From positions 241,125,741 to 241,189,740 of the forward strand of contig CM041465.1 of the NCBI GenBank assembly GCA_023213395.1: a DNA stretch of 64,000 nucleotides, given 5' to 3'. The DNA is from Cycas panzhihuaensis (lineage: Eukaryota > Cycadophyta). The notes beneath the pieces were generated by a model that was given only the letters and a program-made list of their open reading frames with translations, searched no databases and was not told the origin of the DNA. The position numbers were made by a program, and so were the translations under genes. This document shows, one piece after another, positions 12,208 through 22,293 of the stretch. Position 1 is the stretch's first letter. Each line of letters opens with the position of its first letter.

Positions 12208-12218
12208 CCTATATAAGG
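12208..12218 (+). promoter_or_regulatory. TATA box of the antisense gene in element C
   Basis: CCTATATAAGG lies in GC-rich DNA. The same block with CCTATATAAAGG occurs on the minus strand of element A at 39938-39949, followed in both elements by closely similar 5' untranslated sequence and a splice donor. Confidence 0.65.
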
Positions 12219-12400
12219 AAATCAACGGGAAAATGGATTCATTTTCACCGGTTCTCGTACGAAACCAGAGCCATTCCCTTACGCAGCGGAGCGCCGCCCA
12301 GCTTTGGAGGCACGCAGAGGGAGATCGGACCATCGGATCGGAGAGCAGAGAGAGCTAACGCGACCAATAGGATGACATAGCGGTAGCGAGACCGGATCCA

Positions 12401-12875
12401 GTGAGTGGATATCACTAAACCCAGCCCATCTCGAAGTTCAAAGCTTATTGGTTTTTTGCATTTTTTGCATGGTTTTAGTGCCCCTTATGGGCAACGAGAG
12501 GCCTCTCGAAGTCTGAATCAGACCCAGAAAGAGGCAGGGACCTGGGCATTAGGGAGCCCTAGTCCCAATGGGCCCTGCAGGGTCCACCAGAAGAAATTTT
12601 TTGGTTTTTCGGCGTAAATCCCCTTTGGGGATCATCGTTGCATCACGCAGAATGATTGCGATGCCGCAATCATTACCGCGGGGCCCACGATCGCCGCGGG
12701 ACCCATGCCGAACTTAGCGGTACCACTAAGTTTGGGGCGGTACGAAGGCAAAAAGGCAGAAAATCAGACACGAGGGCCAAAAGAGCCCCAAATCTCAAGC
12801 AGAGAGAGATTTGAGAGAGAGAGGGATGGCAGTGACTGACGTGAAGCTAACCTAAGTTAGTTTTGGTGTGAACAG
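12401..12875 (+). other. Intron 1 of the antisense gene (element C)
   Basis: The donor is GATCCA|GTGAGT and the acceptor is GTGAACAG. Element A has the same donor context and an AG acceptor at the matching place. A short perfect hairpin (12651-12674, 9-bp stem) lies inside. Confidence 0.62.
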
Positions 12876-14083
12876 GCTGTCATCGCAGTGGATAACCATG
12901 AGAACGTAGGTATGGCCATGTTGAACTACATGGAGATGGCGACACAGGAGGATAGGGAGGCCCTACAGAGGTGTGGCCTATACAAGGCCCTCAAGACACC
13001 TCAGTATACATCAGATCAGAGGTTGCTGGTTGATATAGTCTCCCATTGGGATAGGAGGAGACATGTGTTCCACCTACCACAGGTAGGTGACGTGACGGTC
13101 ACGTCGAGAGATATCCGGCGGATACTAGGAGTTCTGGCGACAGGGAGGCCAGTGAGACTAGGGATGCTGCCCGACCGAGGCGGTGCAGGGAGGCGCCTAT
13201 TCTTCATGTGAGCCGACAGATGGGAGCAGAGGGAGCCCCTCCAAATCAGATCGATGTCAGGGATTCCTCGAGTGAGGAAATTGGTTATACTGTGCGTTCT
13301 GTTCCGGATTTCCTGGAAGCAAAACTATAGGGAGGTACCAGGTAGATGGTTGGATGCGTTCCGCCACGCGGTCGGGCGAGAGGATGGACTGGGTAGCCCT
13401 GATAGCGGCGAACCTCGTTGCCCAGCTGGATACTACCAGGACGACCGGTAGAGGTGGGTTGTCATATAGCATGCTGTTACAGTGCTGGTTCTTTGATCAC
13501 TTCGCGATAGTGGCACCAGCGGGGGGACCACACCCCATCATAGAGCAGGCCCCGATGGTCCACAGGTGGTAAACTCGGCTGAGGGGGACAGAGGACAGAG
13601 CCTATGTCAGACGATCAATGGAGGCTACGTCACTAGACCTCCTCACCCTACCAGACTACATAGTAGAGCCTTATAGGACAGCGAGGTGGGATAGTGACAA
13701 CGAGGCAAAGTGAGCAGAGTGCCGCAGCGGCGATGACAGCGGAGATGACGGAGATGAGGGAGACGATGGGGATGATGGGGCCAGCCTGTCACGACCTGCA
13801 GGGGAGGCAGGTCCCTTAGGGACAGCAGGAGACATAGAGGGTCCATCCGGGGCTACCAGAGGAGAGGCAGGATCGTCAGGAGCACCGGATGAGAGCAGGG
13901 GACCTGTGACCAGGGCCCGCAGGTTGTGGATCTTGATGAGATCTGGAGGGACGAGAGCTGGGCCCACCCCTGCGAGAAGGGAGGCCCAGGTAGAGGAGGT
14001 GCTAGAGGACGAGGCACCCGCAGCTAGCGGAGAGCCAGGAGGGGAGGATGCCGCATGACCAGAGGAGCCGGTGGCCACAGCAG

Positions 14084-14194
14084 GTGAGACCTAACCCTTT
14101 CCAGAGTCGTTTGGCATCCAAATAGATGTTTGGTTTGGTTTGATTATGATATATGGTGAGATATAAACTGACACATGGCATGTTGCATTGGCAG
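14084..14194 (+). other. Intron 2 of the antisense gene (element C)
   Basis: The donor is CAG|GTGAGA and the acceptor is TTGGCAG, 111 bases apart with a T-rich interior. Removing it is phase 1 and joins the acidic exon to the coiled-coil exon in one frame. Element A has a 109-base intron at the same point. Confidence 0.75.
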
Positions 14195-14793
14195 GTACAA
14201 CAGAGATCAGGAGACTGATAGAGGTTGTGGTGAGGGAGATATTCCCTCAGGTATACGCAGAGGGGCAACTGCCCATCCAGGCAGGTGATGAGCCTAGAGC
14301 GGTATGAGCCCATGCAGAGGCATTCGCCCCATTGGTGAGGGTGAGGGACATATGGGCTACAGAGTCCCAAGAGCATGTGACATCCCAGGGACGACTGCAA
14401 CAGGAGAGAGATGACGCGAGGTGCGAGAGGGATGAGCTACGTGGACGGGTGCAGGCTCTAGAGGCACAGGGCGAAGTAGGCAGAGATGCCGAGAGCAGGA
14501 CCCAGCTAGCAGTCATCACAGAGCATCTGAGGGTGACAGAGGAGGCACCCCTGGGAGAGCGGGATCGTATCTAGGCCCGATACGATCAGCTGGTAGCACA
14601 GATGGTATCGAGGTCGAGCCGGAGCAGAACGCATACCCACACGGCGGCAACGACCCCAAGACGGCCGAGAGATGAGGAGAGCGAGGCGGGCAGCTCGCGG
14701 AGGCCCAGGAGGAACCTCGGAGGCATGTGGTCCCCAGGAGAGGGATCACAGAGACCAGGAGATGGTACCCCAGGAGTGGGACAGCAGCAGTAG

Positions 14794-15451
14794 GATATGT
14801 ACATATGGTTTTGGCAGGGGAAAGCACGGGCCTTTAGGGGGTCATATATAGGATCATATGATTATACCCCCCCTGCAAGGACACCGGCATCCCAGATGTA
14901 TGATGTGACATGATTTTTGGATGTATATATATATATGGGGTGATTAGAACCCCATTTGGATATGAGATGCTGTGTATGATGTATCATGGATGACATGTAT
15001 GGTTATTTTGTATATTGTAATTGTTATGTTGTGGATATTTTATGTTATGAATATTTTGTTGTATGATGCACACGTTTCCTTCCGTGCATGGCTATATGTC
15101 TAACAGGAGCACACACACACATCGCGAGTGTAGACAACAGAGGGGTGTGAGGTTAGAGGATAGAGCGGCATACACGTCTACGAAAGAGCATAGCGGAATA
15201 TGTGAAGGAAACGACAGACAGGAAAGAGGAGCGACGATGCTCCCAAGCGTCCTCATGATTGAGGAATGCCCAAGCAAGATGACAACAAGTTCCCGAGAGG
15301 GTACAGGAACGCGGGTTCCACGGGAGGAACCGAAAAGAAGAAGAAGGATCCATCTTAAATTGCCATTCTACCCGTGGTTTGGAAGAATGGGGACAACCCA
15401 AGATGGTAGTTTAGGCTCATTTCGGAGTAGGGCGAAGGGATCGCCGAAAGA
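14794..15451. other. 3' flank of the antisense gene / end of element C pol
   Basis: A TA-rich stretch (14920-15060) may hold the antisense polyadenylation region. The part 15060-15451 is downstream of the integrase stop on the minus strand and has no recognised domain. The TA-rich part resembles 37020-37350 of element A. Confidence 0.4.
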
Positions 15452-16760
15452 TCACGCATAAAACTTCTTAAGAAACTTCCCATTAACAGCTTTCTCAAAT
15501 TCAAGCCCTTCTAGGATGGCTATCCTGTAGGCACCATTATCGAGTGATTCGATAACGACGAAAGGACCAACCCATTGGGGTTTGAACTTGGTCAAACAGT
15601 CATGGAGATATTCGAGCTTGAGGACGTAGTCCCTAGGAAACAAAGGGCAGGAACAAAGATGTTTATCATAGGCCCTTTGTGAGCGGGCTTTGGATGCTAG
15701 GTTAGCCTAATAGGCGACTAAGCGTCTCTCATCCAAAGCTTCGAGGTCCAACAAGCGAGCCTGACGAATCGACTCTTCGTCAATGAAACCTCAAAGGGAG
15801 ACTCGCAAGGAAGGAATCTCCACCTCCAGCGGGAGTACCGCCTCAGTACCGTAGATCAGGGAGAACGGGGTCATTCCCGTGGCGGAACGGATAAAGGTGC
15901 AGTAACCCCACAAGGCAGAGGGCAACTGAAGGTGCCAATCCTTTTGGGATTGAGCAACGGTTTTCTTGAGGATGTTGACGAGAGTCTTGTTACAAGACTC
16001 CACTTGGCCATTTGCCTAAGGGTAGTAAGGGGAGGAAGTCTTGTAAGAAATTTTGAACTTCTTACAAAGTTCGTCCATCTCCTTATTACAGAAAGGAGTT
16101 CCATTGTCGATGATTAGGACATCCGGAATTCCGAAACGGCAAATGATATGCTAGTAAATGAATGTGGCGATCATTTTTCCAGGGGTAGTGATCAAGGGGA
16201 TGGCCTCCACCCATTTGGTAAAATACTCCGTGGCAGTCAAGATAAACTTATGCTGCAACGACGAAGGTAGGGAGATAGCCCCGACGAGGTCTAGTCCCCA
16301 CTAAGCGAAGGGCCATGGCGAAACAATGGGATGCAGGGCCTTCGAAGGCACATGGGAAATATTGGCGTGTTCTTGACATCGCTGACATTTCAGAGCAAAA
16401 GCGTGAGCGTCCTTAAAGAGGGATGGCCAGAAATAGCCCATGCGGAGGATCCTCTGAGCCATGGACTGGCCCCCAAAGTGACCCCCACAAATGCCATGGT
16501 GGCATTCGCAGAGCACTTGGTCGGCTTCGTCAGTAGTGATGAAGCGGAGGAGGATCCCATCGAAGGACCTCTTGTATAATACCTCGTCCACGAGGAGGTA
16601 TTGCCTGGCAGAAGTCCAGATACAAGATCTAACTTTACTACTAGCGTTGGGGCGGTATTGCTGCTGTGTAAGATATCGCACTATGTCACCATACCACTCA
16701 TCGTCGACAAGTGAATGGGGAGAGGCTCCCTGAATCGTCAAGATAGACTCATCGGGGAGA
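15452..16760 (-). pseudogene. Element C integrase
   Basis: The HHCC zinc-binding region shows ECHHGICGGHFGG and LKCQRCQEH. The core keeps WGLDLVGAI (Asp), LIIDNGTPF (Asp) and NGQVESCNKTL (Glu), so the catalytic triad is complete. The C-terminal part has PQWVGPFVV and ends KFLKKFYA. Stops include one before WGLDL and one in the core. Motifs are those of the Tat/Athila integrases. Confidence 0.88.
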
Positions 16761-17360
16761 GAGTCATCAATGGGAGCACCAAAGGAGTTAGGGATAGGGG
16801 CATCCGCAAGTTGCTCGGCCACTATCATTCCCTTCTTTGATTTCCAGTTAACGATATGGAGGTCAAATTCTTGGAGTAGGACGGCCCAACGACCAGCCCT
16901 ACCCATCAAATCTGAACAAGTTAGCAAGTATCGCAAGGGATCGGATTGAATGATCACCTTAGTGGTGTTGCCGAGCAAGTAGTGCCTAAACTTCTTGGTC
17001 TCATGGACCAAGGAGAGGCATTCCTTCTTGGTGGGGGAATAGTTTAGCTCAGCAGCCACGAGAGTGCGACTGATGAAGTATATAGCTCTCTCGATTCCTG
17101 AGTCATCCTCCTGAGCTAGCATAGCGCCCAAGGATTTGTCAGTCACCAAGGTGTATAGGATGAAGGGTCTATCGAATCGAGGAGGTTCCAACGTAGGAGT
17201 AGAAGCTAAGGCTTCCTTAAGTCCTTCGAAGGCCTTTTGGGTCTTGTCAGACTAGGTAAAAGGAGCTCCCTTCTTTAATAGGTTCATGAGGGGTTTAGCG
17301 CTCACAGCAAAATCGGCTAAGAAGCGCCTAAGAAAACCAAGCCTCCCTAGAAACGACTTG
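16760..17360 (-). pseudogene. Element C pol RNase H
   Basis: After the RT thumb (FLGRLGFLRRFLADF) comes LVTDKSLGAMLAQED with the first Asp, SPTKKECLSLV with the Glu, VIIQSDPLRYLL and the terminal EQLADAP motif. It lies in the same open stretch as the integrase N-terminus (17191-16301). Confidence 0.85.
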
Positions 17361-17362
17361 AT

Positions 17363-18137
17363 CTATCGTTGAGTTCTAGGTGGTGGCATATCAAGGATTG
17401 CCCTGACTTTGTCAGGGTCAATCTGAATCCCTTGTTTGGATACAAGGAAACCAAGGAGTTTACCCGAGGTAACGGCAAACACACACTTGAGAGGATTTAG
17501 ACTGACGTGATACTTGCGGCATCGTGAAAAGATGGCGCGCAACTCAGAAGGGTGATGGGCCCTAACGCGGGAGAGACCCATCATATCGTCCATGAAGACC
17601 TCCAGCGTGTTGTCAATGAGGTCATGGGAAATGAAATGCATGGCTCTTTGGTAAGTAGCACCTGCATTCTTAAGGCCAAAGGGCATCGCCTTGTAGGCGA
17701 AGGTACCCCAAGGGGTAGTGAAGGCCATCTTATGGCGGTCTTCAGGAGAAATCTGAATTTGGTTATAGCCGAAGAAGCCGTCCATTAAGGACATCACTTC
17801 AAATCTGGCGGTGCGATCAATGATTTGATCGAGGAAGGGTAACGGGAAATTATCCTTAGGACAAGCATTATTGATGTTGTGAAAATCAACACATATACGG
17901 ATTGCCCTGTTCTTTTTAGCAACGGGGACAATGTTAGAGACCCACTTAGGGTAGTCAATGGAAGTGATAAGCCCAGCATCCAGAAGCTTCTCAACCTCCA
18001 TTTTGATGGCGGTAGAGAGCTTCGGGTGAAGGGGACGCTGCTCGCACATGTATGGCGTCAGGAATGGTGGTGAGGTTATAAGTGACAATGGAGGGGTCAA
18101 TTCCCTTTATATCAGCATAATCCCACGCGAACACGTC
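17363..18137 (-). pseudogene. Element C reverse transcriptase
   Basis: Motifs in order are EVEKLLDAGLITSIDYPKWV, IRICVDFHNINNACPKD, MDGFFGYNQIQI, MPFGLKNAGATYQ and the active site VFMDDMM (FMDD form). A frameshift near 18060 separates the DVFAWDY leader from the fingers, and a stop follows at 17363. Confidence 0.9.
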
Positions 18138-19570
18138 TCAGAACTCCTGGAACAGAAGGGAGTACTCCCTTATCTCATCAGGGGAACATTCCAACCTGAC
18201 CTTAATGACCTTGCCTGGGGCCAAGACTATGTCTTGGGTTGCCCCCATGCACATGACATTGCCCTCCTTGAAGTGGAGAGGGGCAAGATCAACAGGAGGA
18301 GGAGGAACAGGAGACGGGATCGGATCGGCAAGCATGGATCCGATCGCAAGGATCTTCTAGTGACCAAGCCTGTGGTGACCAGAAGGCAAGTTGGGCGCAA
18401 AACCTGCCAGATGCTCAAGCAGGGCTTCGTCATCCTTGAAGTAATCCACCCCATGGATGACCTTACTTCGAGTAGAGGAAGCACTGGAGGGAGTAAGAGT
18501 AATGGGACCGTGATGGTCGTCAGGTTGCTCAACTTCCTCACGGGAATCTGAAGGAAAGCCAAGAAGATGCTCCTCGCAAGGAGCGAAAGGCAATTCTTCA
18601 AAGTCATTACCTATGGGGGGTAATGAAGAAGAAGAGCTGACGGAGGGCAGGTCAACACAAGCGATAACATGGGACACGCATGAATAGCTAGCCTCACCAA
18701 TGAGAGAGATCCTAGACGGGGATCTAGAATGAGACGGGTGCGACCTACTGGCGCGGAGGAAAGAGACAGGGTGAAGACAATCCTCGTCTTCGTCGAGTGA
18801 CTCGTCGTCACTAAATGAAGCAAGGTACCCGTAACTCCCAACGCCAATAGGGGTGAACTGCATGAGACTAGGGGAAGAAGATGCGGGATCTTCTTTGGAT
18901 GGGTTAGGTATACCAATAGAGCAAGCCGAGGCATGCGTGGAAGGACCTGGGTTTGTCGAACGGGTAGAACGAGTTTGTTTGGTAAATGGGCATTCACGGG
19001 GAATCACTCTCATTCGTCCGTCGTGGACGAATTTAAGTTGTCCCCAAAGAGTCGAGCATACGGCTCCCATTTGGTCGAGCCATGGATGACCTAGAAGGAG
19101 GTTGTAATCCACGTCGACATTGAGGACTACAACGTTAGCAAGAACGGTCTTACCCTCAAGGGTGAGCGGAATCGCGACAGATCCCAAAGAGGTCTTCTCG
19201 CTACCATCATAACCTTGGCATCGCTAGGGAACAGGTTCCAAGGCAGAGATACTAAGCTCTTGCATGACACGCAAGGGCATGGCATTGATAGAAGAACCGT
19301 TGTCGACAACAGTCCTTCGAAGGGTACAATCGGGCGTATCGATAGTGATAGTGAATGGGAAGTTCCACTGACGTTCCCTTTCACCGGCGGGAGGAAGATC
19401 CTTAGGATCAAATGAGATAACGGGTCCACAACCTTGGGTGACACCCAAAGTATGGACAGGCACATCACTCGATCCTAAAGCTTCCAAGAGGAGGGCCCAT
19501 TGCTTGGGACAACTCCTCAAAACGTCCATTAAGGACATTCCTGCGGCAATAGTATGGAGCTCGTCCACGA
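18138..19570 (-). pseudogene. Element C protease and acidic/serine-rich spacer
   Basis: The protease shows RRTVVDNGSSINAMPL (active Asp) and NLLLGHPWLDQMGAV. A spacer of roughly 200 residues rich in Ser and Pro, with the FSDDESLDEDED cluster, joins it to RT. One frame covers protease and spacer with stops at 19222 and 18357. Element A has the same protease and a shorter, related spacer. Confidence 0.8.
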
Positions 19571-22121
19571 CGGAGAAGGGCTTACCCTTTGCAGTAGGCT
19601 GGGTAAGTGCCCTTTGGAAATCGTAACGACCTGGGCGTACAGGAATAGCCTTGGGAAAGAGAGGTATTTCGAGAGGAAGGTTCTACGGAAGAGGGTCAGA
19701 AGGAGCGGAAGAACAGGAAGCTCCCGCTACTTCCTTGGCGGCTTGAGATCGCGTAAGGGCGTAAGTAGAAGTTGCTTCAAGCAACTGGATCACCTTCTTC
19801 CCCTTGTTCCGGGGTCGCGAAGGTGACGGGGTGCGACGGCTAGGAGAACGAGAGGAAGAAGATGAGTTCTGGGCACCCTTCCCTTTGTCACGAGAAGGAC
19901 GGGGATCAGGCGATCTTCCTCAGTTTCGGTTGCTCTTGGTTTGGGTGTTGCGATCACGTTCCCCATGTTTAGGGAACAGATCCTTGTGAACTGGTTAGTC
20001 CAAATTAGGCCTTGAGGCCCATTTGGGGGGAAAATCACGTCGAGGGGCATCCTTGGGATGCTGGGCCCTACAACACGAATCGTCGTGGAAGCACTCCCCA
20101 TGAATGGAGCACCACTTCTTCTCAAGCGGAGGGTCTGACCTTCTCACTTGAGAGGACTAGGCGTTTTCATTCCTAGGGAGAGGAGCTTAGGTCGTTTGTT
20201 GGACTTGTTTATTGGATGTAGGGGATGAAGGAGCCTGAAGTTTGAGTTCCTTCATCATATGCTCGAATGAGCGTATGGCTTATGTGAGAAGGTCTAAAGT
20301 CCTCTCAGTCGGATGAGAGGAAGACCGGGTAGGTTGTGAAGGTTTGGTATCCTTGGTTGGGGGTGGTGCCTCATGGCGCTGTGAGGGCTTAAGAGGTTTC
20401 TTGAGACCAGATTGGATCTCAATAGCCTCCAACCCCAAACATTTGGTGATCACAGAGTCACATGTGGTCGATGCCATCTTGAGGACTTCCACATGAACTT
20501 CGGGATGAAGTGCATTGACGAAAAGGTCTCGCTTCAGCTCCTCGGGCAATGTTGCCTTAGTGGAGTGAAGCAATTCATGGAATTGCCGCACAAAGTCACA
20601 ATTCATCTCATCGTGACCTTGTTTGAGCGAAAGAAGTGACTTAATTCCGCTCTCAAATGGGCGAGCTACATCAAAATAGTTGATGAACTCATCAACCAAT
20701 TGCTGGAATGAATGGATAGAATGGGCAGGGAGACGGTAGAACCACTTGAGGGCGTCACCCTGCAAGGATCACGGGAATAATTTCATTAAAATGTGGTCGT
20801 AAGCCCAGTAATCGATGCATGCCATAGAAAAACTACGCACATGCTCCACCGGGTCTTGCGACGAAGTTCCATCGAACCTAGGAACTTCAGGGGGATAAGG
20901 CAGCAGATTGGTTCTTAACGCCTCAATGGAAAGAGGTGTTGACCTAAAGTCCATGAAGGGGCGTGCCCTTGCCTGGACCGTAGGGTCAACGAATGTCGTA
21001 GTAGGTAATGAACAAGGAGCGAATGGGGGTGGAACACCCATTCCTCCTTGAGGAAATGCCCCTTGCTGAAAAGAGGTGTGGGGGTAGGTGCCTTGGAAGG
21101 GAGTCGGGTTCCCTTACGAAGGCACGACGAATGGGATTGTGTTGGATGATGGGCAAGATGGATATGGAACCGGGTTTTGCCCATATGGGCCACCCGTAGG
21201 TGGAGCGACACCATATGGGTGTAGCGGATCTACCCCATAAACCAAGAGACGGCTTCCTCTACCCTGCCCCCAAGGTTGAGAAGTATACCCAGGGGGGACG
21301 TAGAAGGAAGTGCCAACATGTTAGTTTTGAGGATGTGTGGGAGCGGATCCCACATGACTAGTGGTCGGAAGGCTAGTAGGACTGGCATGCCTACTAAGAG
21401 CGGTATGTGCCACATTAGGGGATGGCACATTGGTTTGGTTAGGGATGAGTATGCTAACCTTCAATTAAGGGAAAGACACACCACGAGGAGATCCTGAAAC
21501 ACTAGGACCTCGATGAGAAATGGAAGGCACGACACGTGCCCCCACTGCAGGAATAGGAAAGGAGCGGGACACATGCGCAGGCACGAAGGGATTCGTTATC
21601 AAAGGAAGAGTAGATGAGAATGAGGCATGTGGGGGAGGAGCGGAAGAGGAAGAGGCTCCTCCATAGAGGGCACCCTCAAGCCATCTAAGATGCGGTTGCA
21701 AGTGTGCCACGCGGTGACACTTGTTGAGAGCTTCAACTACATCAACGGGAGGGGTTCCTACATACTCGTAAGAGGTAACTGGGACCTCGAACAAAGTAGG
21801 TTCCTCGGAATGCTCCTCATAAGAGTTACCGAATACGTGGCAAGTTTCAAGAGGAGCAGATCCTTCTACGGCATGGGTAGAGGGATGGACATCGAGAGAG
21901 AGATGTTGGTCATTTGGGTAATAAAGGGGTTCATCACCCTCTTAGGTGGACCTGGGAATAGAGGAAGGAAAAGCATGGGTTTCTAAGGTTGAAGTGTGGT
22001 AGGCCCAATCGGAAGAGTATCCCTCCATAGTCAGATCGGAATCTGACAAAGGAAGAGGGCGATACTCAGGGTCTTCTACCAATGGAGGTAGACCGCGCAA
22101 GCGACGAGAAAAGTGTCGCAT
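19571..22121 (-). pseudogene. Element C gag
   Basis: ATG at 22121 opens MRHFSRRLRGLPP, then a TPPVDVVEAL region, a long Ser/Pro-rich tract and the central gag domain (LQGDALKWFYRLP, FINYFDVARPFE, EELKRDLFVNALHPEVHVEV). A Cys/His cluster, KKWCSIHGECFHDDSCC, follows near 20100. Stops occur in the N-terminal half and frame breaks near 20130-20280. It would form the virus-like particle. Confidence 0.8.
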
Positions 22122-22273
22122 GCAAGATCAACCAACAATGTTAGGGAAAGAGAGAGAGAGGTAAGGCACATGCGTTGGGGCTGCCCAACGTAGAGATTAA
22201 AATAGGTATAAAAGGATCACAAGAAGGTACCGAAACTAATGGAAGAGAGCAGAAACTAGCTCCCTTACTGGTA

Positions 22274-22292
22274 GTCCCCAATATGGTCGCCA
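22274..22292 (-). other. Primer-binding site of element C
   Basis: Just inside the 5' LTR the minus strand reads TGGCGACCATATTGGGG, one base after the LTR's terminal CCA. It matches the site of element A. Confidence 0.65.
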
Positions 22293-22293
22293 G

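Larger units (their letters stand above)
12219..14793 (+). pseudogene. Antisense three-exon gene in element C, plant-mobile-domain-like
   Basis: The gene runs opposite to gag-pol. Exon 1 (about 12240-12400) looks non-coding. Exon 2 (12876-14083) reads LLVDIVSHWDRRRHVFHLPQ, then DVTVTSRDIRRILGV, matching the start of the plant mobile domain of MAIN/MAIL-type proteins, then an acidic Asp/Gly-rich stretch. Exon 3 (14195-14793) gives a charged coiled-coil with ERDDARCERDELRGRVQAL and a basic RRPRRN tail. Stops lie at 13209, 13570 and 14305, among others, and a frameshift near 13340. The first in-frame ATG of exon 2 is 12912; the true start is uncertain. A homologue lies in element A. Confidence 0.72.

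Noticed and set aside
13643-14827. Long minus-strand frames rich in Ser, Pro and Ala
   Set aside because: They are reverse readings of the acidic and Arg-rich exons of the antisense gene, where biased composition suppresses stops.
18048-18551. 167-codon plus-strand frame
   Set aside because: It is the reverse reading of the protease-RT spacer of element C, which has clear family motifs on the minus strand.
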